A stretch of 64,000 bases of DNA from Pseudomonadota bacterium (lineage in GTDB: Bacteria > Desulfobacterota > Binatia > Binatales > Binataceae): assembly GCA_021324455.1 (NCBI GenBank), contig JAJPJA010000093.1:1-64000 (forward strand). Reading direction: 5' to 3'. The translations under genes and the position numbers were made by a program. Positions 8,029 to 17,365 of this stretch are shown here, in pieces. Positions within the stretch are counted from its first letter, which is position 1, and every line of letters begins with the position of its first letter. Under the pieces are notes generated by a model. The model was given only the letters and a program-made list of their open reading frames with translations. It did no database searches and was not told the origin of the DNA.

Positions 8029-8421
8029 TTATTCGCCGCAGGCGGGGCACGGCTGCCCGCGCGGTTTGACCGTACCGCATCCGCAGCGCACGAATCCTCC
8101 GGCTCCGGCCGCCGCCCGCGCGATCGGGGGAGGGTTGGCCGGCGGCGCGGCGGAATTCTTCACCATATTGAGTACTTCCTCGACGGGGATGGCGACCTCG
8201 CCGAAGCGCAGCGTATCGCTGAGGAATACCACTTCCTCGGTCAGCGGAAATTCGCGGCCCTTGCGGATCAGGACGGTGCCGTTCTGGCTGCCGAGATCGC
8301 GGACCATGAAGCTGCCGTCCGATCGCAGCTCAACCTCGGCATGCTTCCGGCTGACGGAATCGTGCGCGATCGCGATATCGCAGGTCTGGGCACGCCCAAC
8401 GGTGTAACGTCGAGGAGCCAT
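8029..8421 (-). CDS. FHA-domain protein with C-terminal zinc ribbon
   Basis: In this 130-aa protein an FHA domain fills residues 1-95. Its core is YTVGRAQTCDIAI, then SVSRKHAEVEL and DLGSQNGT, all the phosphothreonine-contact residues being present. The last 25 residues contain C-G-C and CPAC, a probable zinc ribbon. It is the first gene of the eight-gene signalling operon, 20 bp before the channel gene. Domain order (FHA then zinc) is the reverse of the second FHA protein of the operon (zinc then FHA). It is likely to dock phosphorylated channel or kinase to its partners. Confidence 0.88.
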   Translation of the reverse strand: MAPRRYTVGRAQTCDIAIAHDSVSRKHAEVELRSDGSFMVRDLGSQNGTVLIRKGREFPLTEEVVFLSDTLRFGEVAIPVEEVLNMVKNSAAPPANPPPIARAAAGAGGFVRCGCGTVKPRGQPCPACGE

Positions 8422-8764
8422 CTTTGCAAACTCGCTCGAAAACTTCCGCCGCCAAGCTTAGGCCAAAGCCAACTCTTCTTTCAATGAAAAAGACTTTCGC
8501 GATCGCATCCAGACCGGAGCGGGAGGCCGCGCCGCGCAGCGATGCAACGCGAAGCCATTGGGTTGGGCGCTCACATCGCAAATAAGCGCTAAGCGTCGAT
8601 TCCTGACACTCCCGGCTTTGCTGCCGGCCGGAATGATACTCCGGAGATGGCGCGGGCTGACGTCCACACCGTCCATTCCCGAGGTCGAGGCGGGAGAAAG
8701 GGCGGGCTGGGACGCCGGCCCCACTGAGCAAAAAATCGACGCTCTCGGCCCCTGGAGGGGGCAG
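8422..8764 (-). other. 343-bp gap upstream of the signalling operon
   Basis: There is no supported gene between the ilvD stop and the first FHA gene. The promoter of the signalling operon should lie here, since the next genes are tightly packed. TTGAAA on the minus strand near 8484 is a possible -35, but no good -10 stands at the right distance, so I do not call it. A short hairpin (CCCC-TCCA-GGGG) lies just after ilvD at about 8747-8758. Confidence 0.5.
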
Positions 8765-10435
8765 CTAATCGGTGACCGCGCCGAGGCTGGCGGAGGAGAC
8801 GTGCGAGGCGTACTTGGCCAGCACGCCGCGGGTGTAGCGCGGCGGCGGCGGCTGCCAGGCGTCGCGGCGGCGTTTCATCTCGGCCTCCGAGATGTTCAAT
8901 TGCAGCACGCGCTGATGCGCGTCGATCGTGATCGAGTCGCCCTCGTGGATGAGCGCAATCGGACCGCCGACCTGCGCCTCGGGCGCGACGTGTCCGACCA
9001 CCATTCCATAGGTGCCGCCGGAAAACCGGCCGTCGGTGATCAGGCCGACCGATTCGCCCAGTCCCTTGCCGATAATCGCCGAGGTCGGCGACAGCATCTC
9101 GCGCATCCCGGGTCCGCCCCTGGGGCCCTCGTAGCGAATGACGATAACGTCGCCGGGTTTGATGCGATCGCTCAGGATTGCCGCCAATGCCGCTTCTTCG
9201 GCTTCGAACACGCGCGCCGGACCGGTCATCACCGGAGTCTTGAGCCCGCTGATCTTCGCCACGCATCCTTCGGGTGCCAGGTTGCCGCGCAGGATGGCGA
9301 GATGTCCCTCGGGGTAAACCGGTTTTTCCCACGGATGGATCACGTTTTGGTCCGCGCGCGGATTTGCCGGGATGTCCTTCAGCACCTCGGCCACGGTCTG
9401 CCCCGTGATGGTCATCGCGTCGCCGTGCAGAACGCCATGAGCGAGCAGGATTTTCATCACCTGCGGGATACCGCCGGCTTGATGCAGATCGGTGGCGACG
9501 TAGCGGCCCGACGGTTTCAGATCGCACAGCACGGGCACGCGCTTGCGGATAGTTTCGAAGTCGTCGAGCGACAGCGGCACCTCGGCGGCATGGGCGATGG
9601 CCAAAAGATGCAGGATGACGTTGGTCGAGCCGCCGATCGCCATCCCCACCGCGATCGCGTTCTCGAACGCCTTGCGGGTCAGGATCTGCCGCGGCAGCAG
9701 TTGCTTTTCGATAGCGCGCACCAGCACGCGGCCCGATTGCGCGGCGCTGTCGGCTTTTTCGCCGTCCTCGGCGGCCATGGTTGAGGAATTCATCAGGCTC
9801 ATACCCATCGCTTCGAAGACCGAGGACATGGTGTTGGCGGTGTACATGCCGCCGCACGAGCCGGCGCCGGGACAGGCGCGCCGCTCCACCGCGAGCAACT
9901 CCTCTTCGCCGATCTTGCCGGCGCTGTACTCGCCGACCGCTTCGAAGGCGCTGACGATGGTGAGGTCGCGGCCGTTGTAGTGGCCGGGTTTGATAGTGCC
10001 GCCGTAAACGAAAATCGCGGGGATATTCATGCGCGCGATCGCGATCATGGCGCCGGGCATGTTCTTGTCGCATCCGCCGACCGCGACCAACCCATCCATC
10101 GATTCGGCGTTGCACGCGGTCTCGATCGAATCGGCGATCACTTCGCGCGAGACCAGCGAATACTTCATGCCCTCGGTGCCCATCGCGATACCGTCGCTGA
10201 CCGTGATCGTGCCGAACACCTGCGGCATCGCGCCCGCCTCGCGCACCGCCGCCTGCACCCGGTCCGACAGAGTACCGAGACCGAGGTTGCACGGTGTGAT
10301 GGTGCTGTAGCCGTTGGCGACGCCGACGATGGGCTTGTTGAAGTCGCGATCGCCGAATCCGACCGCGCGCAACATCGCGCGATTGGGCGAGCGCTGCACG
10401 CCCTGCGTGATTGCCGTGCTTCTGAGCTGGGCCAT
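8765..10435 (-). CDS. ilvD: Dihydroxy-acid dehydratase
   Basis: The 556-aa protein has the full IlvD/Edd signature. [10 protein letters not shown] carries the first cluster cysteine. [10 protein letters not shown] and [16 protein letters not shown] carry the others for the [Fe-S] cluster. [11 protein letters not shown] lies near the C-terminus. It dehydrates 2,3-dihydroxy-isovalerate and 2,3-dihydroxy-3-methylvalerate in valine and isoleucine synthesis, in the cytoplasm. ATG at 10435 (MAQLRSTA) has GAGGAA 8 nt upstream and matches the family length. No other branched-chain amino-acid gene is in the window. Confidence 0.97.
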   Translation of the reverse strand: MAQLRSTAITQGVQRSPNRAMLRAVGFGDRDFNKPIVGVANGYSTITPCNLGLGTLSDRVQAAVREAGAMPQVFGTITVSDGIAMGTEGMKYSLVSREVIADSIETACNAESMDGLVAVGGCDKNMPGAMIAIARMNIPAIFVYGGTIKPGHYNGRDLTIVSAFEAVGEYSAGKIGEEELLAVERRACPGAGSCGGMYTANTMSSVFEAMGMSLMNSSTMAAEDGEKADSAAQSGRVLVRAIEKQLLPRQILTRKAFENAIAVGMAIGGSTNVILHLLAIAHAAEVPLSLDDFETIRKRVPVLCDLKPSGRYVATDLHQAGGIPQVMKILLAHGVLHGDAMTITGQTVAEVLKDIPANPRADQNVIHPWEKPVYPEGHLAILRGNLAPEGCVAKISGLKTPVMTGPARVFEAEEAALAAILSDRIKPGDVIVIRYEGPRGGPGMREMLSPTSAIIGKGLGESVGLITDGRFSGGTYGMVVGHVAPEAQVGGPIALIHEGDSITIDAHQRVLQLNISEAEMKRRRDAWQPPPPRYTRGVLAKYASHVSSASLGAVTD

Positions 10436-10524
10436 GGTGAATTCCTCGGCACGAAAACAGTTGGATTGTCTTAGAGCATTCCAAATTGCGCCGCACAATG
10501 CCAACCGGCGCGGCGCGCGCGCCG

Positions 10525-10962
10525 CTATCGGACGATGAGGTCGATTCGAAACGTGCGTGCCGCAGGCTTGTCGCGCTCCCACGGCCGCACGTAATTGAGC
10601 CTGAGCGATGTCGTTCCGGCGGCGGCCGCCAGGAAGCGGAATACCTGCGTCGCGGGCGCCCCCGGCATCGGACGCGCGGGGCGGATCAATTCGGGATCGC
10701 CCTGGGGCCGCAAAATCTTGCTGTCGACGCCGGCCGGCTGCCAGCTGAAACCGCTCCCCGGAGTCGAGGCCAGCGATACCACCAGGATGTCTCCGCGCGC
10801 CACCGTGATTCTGTGTCGATCATCGGCGCCGGTAACGCGCACGGTTTTGCCGGCCGCGGCGCCGCCCCACAGGCCCACCATCAGCAACGCCACAGCCGCG
10901 GCCATCATCGCCAGCCCGATAGCTTTGCGGCCGGCGCGCTCCTGAGCAGCGTCGATTTGCAT
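10525..10962 (-). CDS. Chagasin-like (I42) cysteine-peptidase inhibitor domain protein
   Basis: The 145-aa protein has an N-terminal hydrophobic segment (about 14-37, signal or anchor). A single domain of about 105 residues follows. It shows the three chagasin loops in degenerate form: TPGSGFSWQ (family NPTTGYxW), a Gly/Ala-rich middle loop, and YVRPWERDK (family RPW) near the end. Chagasin-type proteins block papain-like peptidases, and in bacteria many are exported. ATG at 10962 is chosen over an upstream TTG at 10992. It lies upstream of ilvD on the same strand with an 89-bp gap and no evident functional link. Confidence 0.75.
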   Translation of the reverse strand: MQIDAAQERAGRKAIGLAMMAAAVALLMVGLWGGAAAGKTVRVTGADDRHRITVARGDILVVSLASTPGSGFSWQPAGVDSKILRPQGDPELIRPARPMPGAPATQVFRFLAAAAGTTSLRLNYVRPWERDKPAARTFRIDLIVR

Positions 10963-11075
10963 GCCGCATCGTGAGCGATTGGCCGCTATCAAGGCAAGCG
11001 CGGTCCGCGGTTTACGCTGGTCAGTGCGGGCGGGGCGGTCTATGATTGGCTATCCTCCAATACCGGAGAGGGTTG

Positions 11076-11744
11076 ATGAAGCTGATCCATGCTGCGTTCG
11101 AACCCCAGGGCGACGGGCCGTTTCCGGCGATTATCGCGTTTCACGGATGGGGCGCGAACGCGCTCGACCTGCTGGGGCTGGCGCCGCTGATCGCGGGCGG
11201 GCAGTTCCTGACGTTGTGTCCGCAGGGCCCGCTGGAAATCCCGCTGGGCGGCGGCGCGGCCGGTTACGGCTGGTATCCGATCTCCATGGGCGGCCAGCGT
11301 ACCGATGAATCAGGCGTGGAGGACGCGGTCGCCGCGGCGACCGCGTTCCTGGACGAAGCGCCCAGGCGTTATCCGATAGATCCACGCAAGCTGGTGGTGC
11401 TGGGGTTCAGCCAGGGCGGCGTAATGGCCTACAATCTGGCGCTGCGTTATCCGGAACGTTTCGCGGCGCTGGTCGGGATGTCAACCTGGTTCCCGCCCGA
11501 GCTGGCCGCCAAAGCCGCCAATCCCCAGGCGTTGCAGCAGCTGCCGACGCTGGTCCAGCATGGCAGCGCCGATCCGGCAATCGAAGTATCGCGGGCGCGC
11601 CAGTCGGTCGAGACGCTCAGATCGCTCAGGGTGCCGCTTACCTATCGCGAATACGACTGCGGCCACGAGATCAACGGCCAGGGTTTGCGCGATCTCTCCA
11701 ACTTTTTGATGGAAAAAGTGATAAGCCCGATTCTGCGGCTGTAG
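11076..11744 (+). CDS. Phospholipase/carboxylesterase-family serine hydrolase
   Basis: The 222-aa alpha/beta hydrolase has oxyanion-side FHGWGANALD near residue 20, nucleophile elbow GFSQGGVMAYN (Ser near residue 112), acid in HGSADPAIE and histidine in YDCGHEI. This order and size match the YpfH / acyl-protein thioesterase-like esterases, which cleave short-chain or acyl esters; the substrate is not predictable. ATG at 11076 follows GGAGAGG by 4-5 nt; an ATG-free upstream extension was rejected. There is no signal peptide, so it is cytoplasmic. It is transcribed alone, converging with the kelch gene. Confidence 0.88.
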   Translation: MKLIHAAFEPQGDGPFPAIIAFHGWGANALDLLGLAPLIAGGQFLTLCPQGPLEIPLGGGAAGYGWYPISMGGQRTDESGVEDAVAAATAFLDEAPRRYPIDPRKLVVLGFSQGGVMAYNLALRYPERFAALVGMSTWFPPELAAKAANPQALQQLPTLVQHGSADPAIEVSRARQSVETLRSLRVPLTYREYDCGHEINGQGLRDLSNFLMEKVISPILRL

Positions 11745-11750
11745 AGCAAG

Positions 11751-11786
11751 CCTGTCGATCCGGCCGGCGAGCTTGCGGGCGACAGG
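11751..11786. terminator. Inverted repeat between convergent genes
   Basis: CCTGTCG (11751-11757) and CGACAGG (11780-11786) form a 7-bp stem with a 22-nt loop, 7 nt after the esterase stop. It lies between that stop and the kelch stop. There is no T tract on either strand, so intrinsic termination is uncertain. Confidence 0.3.
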
Positions 11787-11837
11787 GGCAGCCGCCGCCG
11801 ATGACGCATGGCTGCCGCGATGCCCAATGCCTCAGCG

Positions 11838-13112
11838 TTAAGGCCGGGCCGGACCGGTTTTGGCCCAACCCGCGGCCGAAGCGGGGCGGTATAGTTCAGC
11901 GGCGGACAAGCCGGTAACCAGACTGCCGCGCATCCCTCCGGCGATCAGAACCTCCCCATCAGGAAGCAATGTCACGGTGTGACCGATACGGGGCGTAGTC
12001 ATGTCCGGGAGCGCGATGAACGCACCGCGGCCGGGGTCGTAGAGCTCCGCAGTCGCGACCACCAGCGGACCGGGAGGCAAAAAAAAGGTCTTGAATCCGC
12101 CGGTGACAAGTACCCGCCCGTCGCTCAGGAGAGTCGCGTCATGCCTGAACCGCGAACTGATCATGCTTCCGGTGGGGAGAAATTTCTGTTGGGAAGGATC
12201 GTACAGGCGAGCGTCGCTGAGCGTGACTCGACCGGCGACGCCGCCGGCTATCAGGACTTTACCGTCGGCCAGCAGGACCGCGCTGCCGTTGCTTGCGGCG
12301 CGTTCTCCGACGCTCATCCCCGATAGCGGATTGAACTGTCCGGTTCCCGGGTCAAACAGCTCCGCGCTGCTGAGAAAATTGTTACCTGCCCAGAGCATCG
12401 GGTCCGGACCACCTCCGCGCATTCCGCCGATGATAAAAACGCCGCCGTTCTTCAGCGCCGTTGCGGCATGCAGCACTCGTGCGACCGTCATGTTGCCCGT
12501 GGCAACGAATTTTCCCGCCGCCGGATCGTAAATCTCGGCACTGGCCGCCATGTCGTTCATCTGATTGCCGTTCCCCGCACCACCCGCAATTAAAACTCTG
12601 CCGTCGGGAAGCAATGTGGCGCTATGCCATTGACGGGGCATCGTCAGGTTTGCGGTGGCGCTGAATGTTCCGGAAACAGGATCGAAAAGTTCAGCGCTCG
12701 CCAGCGCCTCTCCCGCCCGGAAGCCCCCCGCGATCAGCACCTTGCCATTCGGCAACAAAGTTGCCGTGTGGCGCGCGCGGGCCGAAAGCATCCTGCCGGT
12801 AGGTATGAATCTGTGCGCAACCGGATCGTAAAGCTCGGCGCTATCAAGTTCATTGCGAAAGCCGCTCCTGCCGCCTGCGACAAGGACCTTACCGTTGGAC
12901 AGTAAAGTAGCCGTATGGTAGGCACGCGCTGTGCTCATATCGCCGGTGGGGACGAAGGTGCCGTACCTCCCGCCCCAACCCGCTCTCGCGGAAGCGGACA
13001 GCAGCAGAGCCGCCGATAGCAGGATAAGCAGGAAGCCTGTTACGCGAGGCCGGGCGGGCGGAGTTTCGATCCGTGAACGGCCGGATAGCGCAGAGAACAC
13101 TGCCCCGATCAT
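11838..13112 (-). CDS. Secreted kelch-repeat (galactose-oxidase-like beta-propeller) protein
   Basis: The 424-aa protein has an N-terminal basic region and hydrophobic core (about 24-44) ending SASARAG, a signal peptide. Then come about seven repeats of 45-60 residues with the pattern R-x-x-H-T-A-T-L-L-x-N/D-G-K-V-L-V/I-A-G-G followed by A-E-L-Y/F-D-P. This is the kelch motif of a beta-propeller, probably extracytoplasmic. There are no galactose-oxidase copper ligands that I can place, so a binding rather than enzymatic role is likely. ATG at 13112 has an AAGGGGGG site just upstream. Confidence 0.85.
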   Translation of the reverse strand: MIGAVFSALSGRSRIETPPARPRVTGFLLILLSAALLLSASARAGWGGRYGTFVPTGDMSTARAYHTATLLSNGKVLVAGGRSGFRNELDSAELYDPVAHRFIPTGRMLSARARHTATLLPNGKVLIAGGFRAGEALASAELFDPVSGTFSATANLTMPRQWHSATLLPDGRVLIAGGAGNGNQMNDMAASAEIYDPAAGKFVATGNMTVARVLHAATALKNGGVFIIGGMRGGGPDPMLWAGNNFLSSAELFDPGTGQFNPLSGMSVGERAASNGSAVLLADGKVLIAGGVAGRVTLSDARLYDPSQQKFLPTGSMISSRFRHDATLLSDGRVLVTGGFKTFFLPPGPLVVATAELYDPGRGAFIALPDMTTPRIGHTVTLLPDGEVLIAGGMRGSLVTGLSAAELYRPASAAGWAKTGPARP

Positions 13113-13298
13113 CTGCCCCCCTTTTTGTTCTATTGCTATTTTAAATAACATTCTTGCTCATTCAATTGAACTCTCCCGATATCGAACTGGCAGCGCGGCG
13201 AAAGGCAGGCCGACTTACGCCTGAAAATGCGGATGCTCTGCCGCGAACACAGCGGGCCGCGCGGATAAACGCCCGCGGTTTGCGCATTTTTCCTGCCG

Positions 13299-13321
13299 AA
13301 AAAACGCGATCGGCCCGGCCG
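13299..13321 (-). terminator. Possible terminator of the S53 peptidase gene
   Basis: On the minus strand, 16 nt after the stop, CGGC-CGG-GCCG (13311-13321) is followed 6 nt later by six T (13299-13304). The stem is only 4 bp and the spacing to the T run is long, so this is tentative. Confidence 0.35.
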
Positions 13322-13336
13322 TATGCGTTGGACTGG

Positions 13337-15922
13337 TTACCTTGCCAGGCCAATTGTACTGATCGTCGCCGGCAAGCCGGCGACGGCGGCGGGGCCGCGC
13401 GCGGTGCTGACCGCGACGCCGCCTGAGGGCGCGCTTTGCCGTGATGTGCCCAGCACCGCGACGCCGCCATTGCCGCCGCATCCCGCCTGCGCCGCCGCAA
13501 ACAGCAGCAATGCCGCGGCCATCAGACGTATGCGCAGGCGCCTGCAACCGGGTATCGCAACCGCGCCCAAATTAATCAGCCCCAGGATAATCGCCATGGA
13601 CGCGCCGCCGGGATTGTTCCCGCCGTAACTCACCATTCCGGCAAGGCCGAGCCGGCCGCTAATCCGCGAGCTGACCATGGTCGCGCGCAGCGCAAACCCG
13701 GCCGAACCACCGGCCGGAACTGACAGGGCGGGGCTGAAGGTAAACGTGATGGTGCCGCTCAATGCTCCAGGCGCCGCGGTTTGCGTCGCGCCCGCGCTGG
13801 TGCTCGCACTCAATGCGAGTGAAGAGAACAACGCCGGATTGCTGACGCTTAATGTCACCGCGCCCACGCTCTCAGCCATCCCGCTGGTGTTGTTTAATTT
13901 CAGGCTGCCGGCGGCGATAGTTTGCCCGGCAAATCCGATCACGTCGATGTTCGACGAAGTAATCAGCGCAGCTGGCGCCGGCGTCGAGGTCGGCGATGGA
14001 CCCGGGGTGGCGCTGACGGCAGCGGACGGCGTCATGGATGGAGTGGGACTGGCCGACGCGGTTGGGGTTGAAGTGGGTGTCGCAGTGGCGGTGGCGGAAG
14101 GCGTCGGAGTCGCGAATGCGCCGATCAGTTTATTAATATCGGGACTGCCCAGCCCGGTCGCGAGGTCGTAGCCCGGGCCGACCTGATATCCGGGAAATAC
14201 GGTGCAGTTGAAAAAAGGGCAATTCTGACCCAACTGCGATACGTCAACCAGCGGCCCTCCCGGTACGGCAATCGCGTATAGTTGCGGATTGATGTTACCC
14301 AAACGGTGGCTGCCGAGGCGCTGCGCGATGAGGCGCGAGATGCCCGCCCAAATGGGCGAACTGGCACTGGTGCCGCCATCGCCGACATAGCAGATCGGCG
14401 CGCCGCCGGGGCATCCTTGAATCTCATTGGTGGTGGCAATCCATAGCCCCGGCTGATTGGGGCTGGCGACGGCGGCCACGTCGGGCAAGCCGCGCTTGGT
14501 GAACTGTGCCGCGCTCAGACCAAAGGGCACCAATCCGATCTGCCACGGCGGCTTGGGGAAGACCACGCTGATACCGCCGCCGCTGGCGCCTTTTTGCGGC
14601 GACGGCGTCGGCGTCGGGACCGGGTTCAACGGCGGGTACTCGTTCCACACCTGTTCCAAGCCGGGAGCAAGCACGGAAGTATTGACCCCGCTGGAATCGT
14701 AAACCGGATCGAATTGCGTGCCGCCGACCACGGTTACGTCGGCGCTGGCCGAACTCTCCTGGACGCTGGGCTGCAGGCCGGTCGCACCCGGTGTCGCGGC
14801 GGGCTGGCCGCATGGATAGAAGGATCCGTAATCGCCCGAAGAATGAAACAGCGTCTGCCCCTGCATCACCGCCTGGGCGTCGACCCCGGCGAACGCTTCG
14901 ATCTGCGCCACATCGGGACACAGCGCCCCGGTGTCATCGATGCTGGAGCTGATTACGCCGCAGGTATCCCGCTCCACCGCCAGCGAGAGCGCGTCGAACT
15001 GGGGCTGCGGCGAGGTGGGATCGTTGGCGACGTAGAGCACGACTGGCGTGCCGGGCGCAACCGCATGCGCCCAGTCGACATCGAGAATGGACTCGTTGTC
15101 GGACGGCTGCGGCAGCGGCTGCGCCGGATCGGTCGGCACCACCGTAAGATTCACCGCGGGCAGGCTGAATTGGGTGTCGAATGCCGCAACGGCGGCCGGC
15201 ACGGTGTCCGCATGCTCGAGCAGCCCGATACAGTCGCCCGCGCCGGTGCCGGCATTATTGCCCGGCGTGGTGGGCGGGCTCTGGTCGTAATAGGTCCAAA
15301 AATCCTGCGGCGAGAAATGAATCTTCTTTCCGATTTCGAATTGCGGCGACATCACCGCGGACTCACGCGGACGGCGCTGCGGGTCGGGCGAAAAACGGCT
15401 CAGCCCCATGATCGCGGCCACGCCGGCGGCGATGGAAGGGGGAAGCTGCGGGTCGTCCAGGTTCGCGTAAGCGCCCGCGCGGCTCACGATCGCAACCGAA
15501 AACGCGCGCTCCGCGGTTGCGGCGCTGCCGCTGAAATGAATCTCGCGGGTGCCAAGGTCGGTTCTGCCGACCTTGAAGTGGTTGGCAACAAGCCAGCTCA
15601 CGACACTGTTCATCTGCTCTTGCGTGGGACCGAAGCGGCGCATGAATTGGGCCCGGCCAAGCCATTGGTGATATTGCGGCGAACGCGGATCCTGAAGCGC
15701 GTCCTTGAGCGCTTGCATCTCCTGCTCATGACGCAGGGCGAGCACCGCTATCATATGCAGCGGCAGGTCATCGGGTGCGCGGCTCCATCCGGCAGCGATG
15801 GACGTATCGGGATGATTGCGCGCAATCGCAATCCGCTCCTGAGCCGGCGCCGCGGAAAAACCCAGGGCGCCCATCGACACCGCCCCGATCAGCGCTGCGA
15901 CAAACCGAATTGATTTTTTCAC
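13337..15922 (-). CDS. Secreted S53 (pro-kumamolisin/sedolisin) serine-carboxyl peptidase
   Basis: The 861-aa protein starts at GTG 15922 after GGGTGG. A signal peptide at 1-27 is followed by a pro-kumamolisin activation domain (about 35-190), then the catalytic domain. The catalytic Glu and Asp are in ESILDVDWAHA, the oxyanion Asp in SSGDYGS, and the nucleophile Ser in GGTSASSP. The calcium-site Asp motif is PGYDLATGLGSPD. A roughly 45-residue Pro/Thr/Ser/Ala linker follows, then a beta-sandwich-like domain, and two hydrophobic stretches near the end around a CGG tail. That layout suggests an acid-active endopeptidase held at the cell surface. It is transcribed apart from its neighbours. Confidence 0.92.
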   Translation of the reverse strand: MKKSIRFVAALIGAVSMGALGFSAAPAQERIAIARNHPDTSIAAGWSRAPDDLPLHMIAVLALRHEQEMQALKDALQDPRSPQYHQWLGRAQFMRRFGPTQEQMNSVVSWLVANHFKVGRTDLGTREIHFSGSAATAERAFSVAIVSRAGAYANLDDPQLPPSIAAGVAAIMGLSRFSPDPQRRPRESAVMSPQFEIGKKIHFSPQDFWTYYDQSPPTTPGNNAGTGAGDCIGLLEHADTVPAAVAAFDTQFSLPAVNLTVVPTDPAQPLPQPSDNESILDVDWAHAVAPGTPVVLYVANDPTSPQPQFDALSLAVERDTCGVISSSIDDTGALCPDVAQIEAFAGVDAQAVMQGQTLFHSSGDYGSFYPCGQPAATPGATGLQPSVQESSASADVTVVGGTQFDPVYDSSGVNTSVLAPGLEQVWNEYPPLNPVPTPTPSPQKGASGGGISVVFPKPPWQIGLVPFGLSAAQFTKRGLPDVAAVASPNQPGLWIATTNEIQGCPGGAPICYVGDGGTSASSPIWAGISRLIAQRLGSHRLGNINPQLYAIAVPGGPLVDVSQLGQNCPFFNCTVFPGYQVGPGYDLATGLGSPDINKLIGAFATPTPSATATATPTSTPTASASPTPSMTPSAAVSATPGPSPTSTPAPAALITSSNIDVIGFAGQTIAAGSLKLNNTSGMAESVGAVTLSVSNPALFSSLALSASTSAGATQTAAPGALSGTITFTFSPALSVPAGGSAGFALRATMVSSRISGRLGLAGMVSYGGNNPGGASMAIILGLINLGAVAIPGCRRLRIRLMAAALLLFAAAQAGCGGNGGVAVLGTSRQSAPSGGVAVSTARGPAAVAGLPATISTIGLAR

Positions 15923-16108
15923 GCAGCCACCCCGCAACTCGCAAGCTGCCGTCCGGATGCGCGTGAGAATCTGGCGCGTTGTGTTGAAGACGGCGAAAAC
16001 GCGTGGATAGTAGACCGGGGACTGATCGATCACAACCGCGCTTGCGGCGCCTGCAAATCGCAACTTCCGGCCAAAGCTGACAGTCTCGCCGCCCGTGCTT
16101 CGCCCCGG

Positions 16109-17365
16109 CTACTCCTGCTCGAATTCCTCCGGCTTTCTGAGCTCGCCGGAGAAGAAGTAGGTTTGCGCCGACTTGCCCAAGGCGTAGGTGCCGGCGCCCG
16201 CAATCCCGCCCGACACCACCGCTCCCGCGCCCGGTATCAGCTTGATCAGCTGCTGCGCCGCCGTGCGCATCCCGACCGCGCCGCCGACGTTGAGTCCGGC
16301 CGCGGTCAGATACTGGGTGGCGGAGCTGAGCGACAGCTGCTGGCAGGACAGCCCCGCGATCACCGCGATCATCATCAATTGCAGCGGCGTCAGCACCGCG
16401 ATGTCGGCCACCGGGATGGGCGAGCTGCCGACCGCGGTCGCAATCGCGGCAAAGCGCTTGATGATCGAATCCGACAGGCGGCGCAGGAATTCCTTGCGCT
16501 GCTGGGCCTGGTAGAAATCCAGCCGCGCGCTTTTCGGCAGCCGCTCGCCGATTGCCTGCACCAGCATCTCCACGTTCCACGGCTCGTCCTCTTCATAAGC
16601 GAATAGCGGCACCACGCAGAACACGTTGCGCGCGTTGGGTTCGAACTCGTAGCCGCGATAGGGAGTATTGAGGTCCAGCGGCCTGAACCCGGCCCTAAGC
16701 TGCAGCCCGTCGCTGACGAAGTAGTCGATCGCCTCCTTGATCTGCGCCGCCTTGCGCGAGTAACGCTCGGGCGGCCATTCGCGCGGATTGCCGATGATGT
16801 CCGGCTTGCTCAGCACCACCACCAACGGGGTGTCGCCGCCGGTCTTTTTGCGCAGGTCCCGCATCAGATCCGACATCACCCGCAGATCGTTGGACAGCGC
16901 GCGCACCTCCGGCATCGAGATGACATGCAGGACCACGTCGGGGCGATGCTTGAGCATCGCGCCGGCCAGCGCCGCGGCCGCGTCGGGAGAGGGCGCGCCG
17001 CCGGGCGGCGAGGTTTCGAAGATGCCGCGCGAATCCACCACCTGCCAGGTGGCGAAGCGCTCGGGAAACGTAATCAGATGCGCCAGCGCCTGGGGTGTCG
17101 TGGGTTTGACGTGTCCGGTCTGTGCGATCTTCTTCCCCGCCAAAGCGTTGATTACGGAGGATTTGCCATGCCCGCTGCGGCCGGCCAAAAACAGCACCGG
17201 CGGGCGGCTTTGCTCGATAAACTCGCGCAGCTCGGCGAACGCCGGTCCCATGATCGCGGTCTGAATCCAGTCCCGCACCCGCTCTCCCATGGGGGCGGAG
17301 AAGCTTTCGAACAGTTCATCAATATCGCCGATGAGGAGTTTGAGACGGTTGCGATCGATCGCCAT
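16109..17365 (-). CDS. Era/dynamin-like GTPase with C-terminal membrane-associated domain
   Basis: The 418-aa protein has P-loop GRSGHGKSSVINAL near residue 63, switch/G3 VVDSRGIF, and G4 VVLSKPD, where the usual Asn is Ser. A C-terminal region rich in Gly and Ala (about 300-400), with SSPIPVADIAVLTPLQ and PGAGAVVSGGIAGAGTYALG, is the pattern of the DUF697/YcjF-type tail of bacterial TrmE-Era-Septin GTPases. It probably binds membranes through this tail. ATG at 17365 has GGAG 7 nt before it; the frame stays open upstream but lacks homology-like features. The function is not known beyond the GTPase fold. Confidence 0.82.
   Translation of the reverse strand: MAIDRNRLKLLIGDIDELFESFSAPMGERVRDWIQTAIMGPAFAELREFIEQSRPPVLFLAGRSGHGKSSVINALAGKKIAQTGHVKPTTPQALAHLITFPERFATWQVVDSRGIFETSPPGGAPSPDAAAALAGAMLKHRPDVVLHVISMPEVRALSNDLRVMSDLMRDLRKKTGGDTPLVVVLSKPDIIGNPREWPPERYSRKAAQIKEAIDYFVSDGLQLRAGFRPLDLNTPYRGYEFEPNARNVFCVVPLFAYEEDEPWNVEMLVQAIGERLPKSARLDFYQAQQRKEFLRRLSDSIIKRFAAIATAVGSSPIPVADIAVLTPLQLMMIAVIAGLSCQQLSLSSATQYLTAAGLNVGGAVGMRTAAQQLIKLIPGAGAVVSGGIAGAGTYALGKSAQTYFFSGELRKPEEFEQE

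Noticed and set aside
1465-8421. Type VI secretion post-translational control module
   Set aside because: Kinase, phosphatase and FHA recall PpkA-PppA-Fha, but no Tss gene is present and the channel genes do not belong to T6SS.
1465-8421. Zorya anti-phage system
   Set aside because: There is a MotA-like gene and Asp-bearing single-span genes, but no ZorC, ZorD or ZorE, and the outer domain is not the OmpA-like ZorB type.
8589-10496. A 635-codon minus-strand frame overlapping ilvD
   Set aside because: It is another frame of ilvD; its translation is extremely Arg-rich and without motifs.
15923-16063. Upstream extension of the S53 peptidase
   Set aside because: It adds 47 residues before a clear signal peptide. 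GTG at 15922 with GGGTGG fits better.
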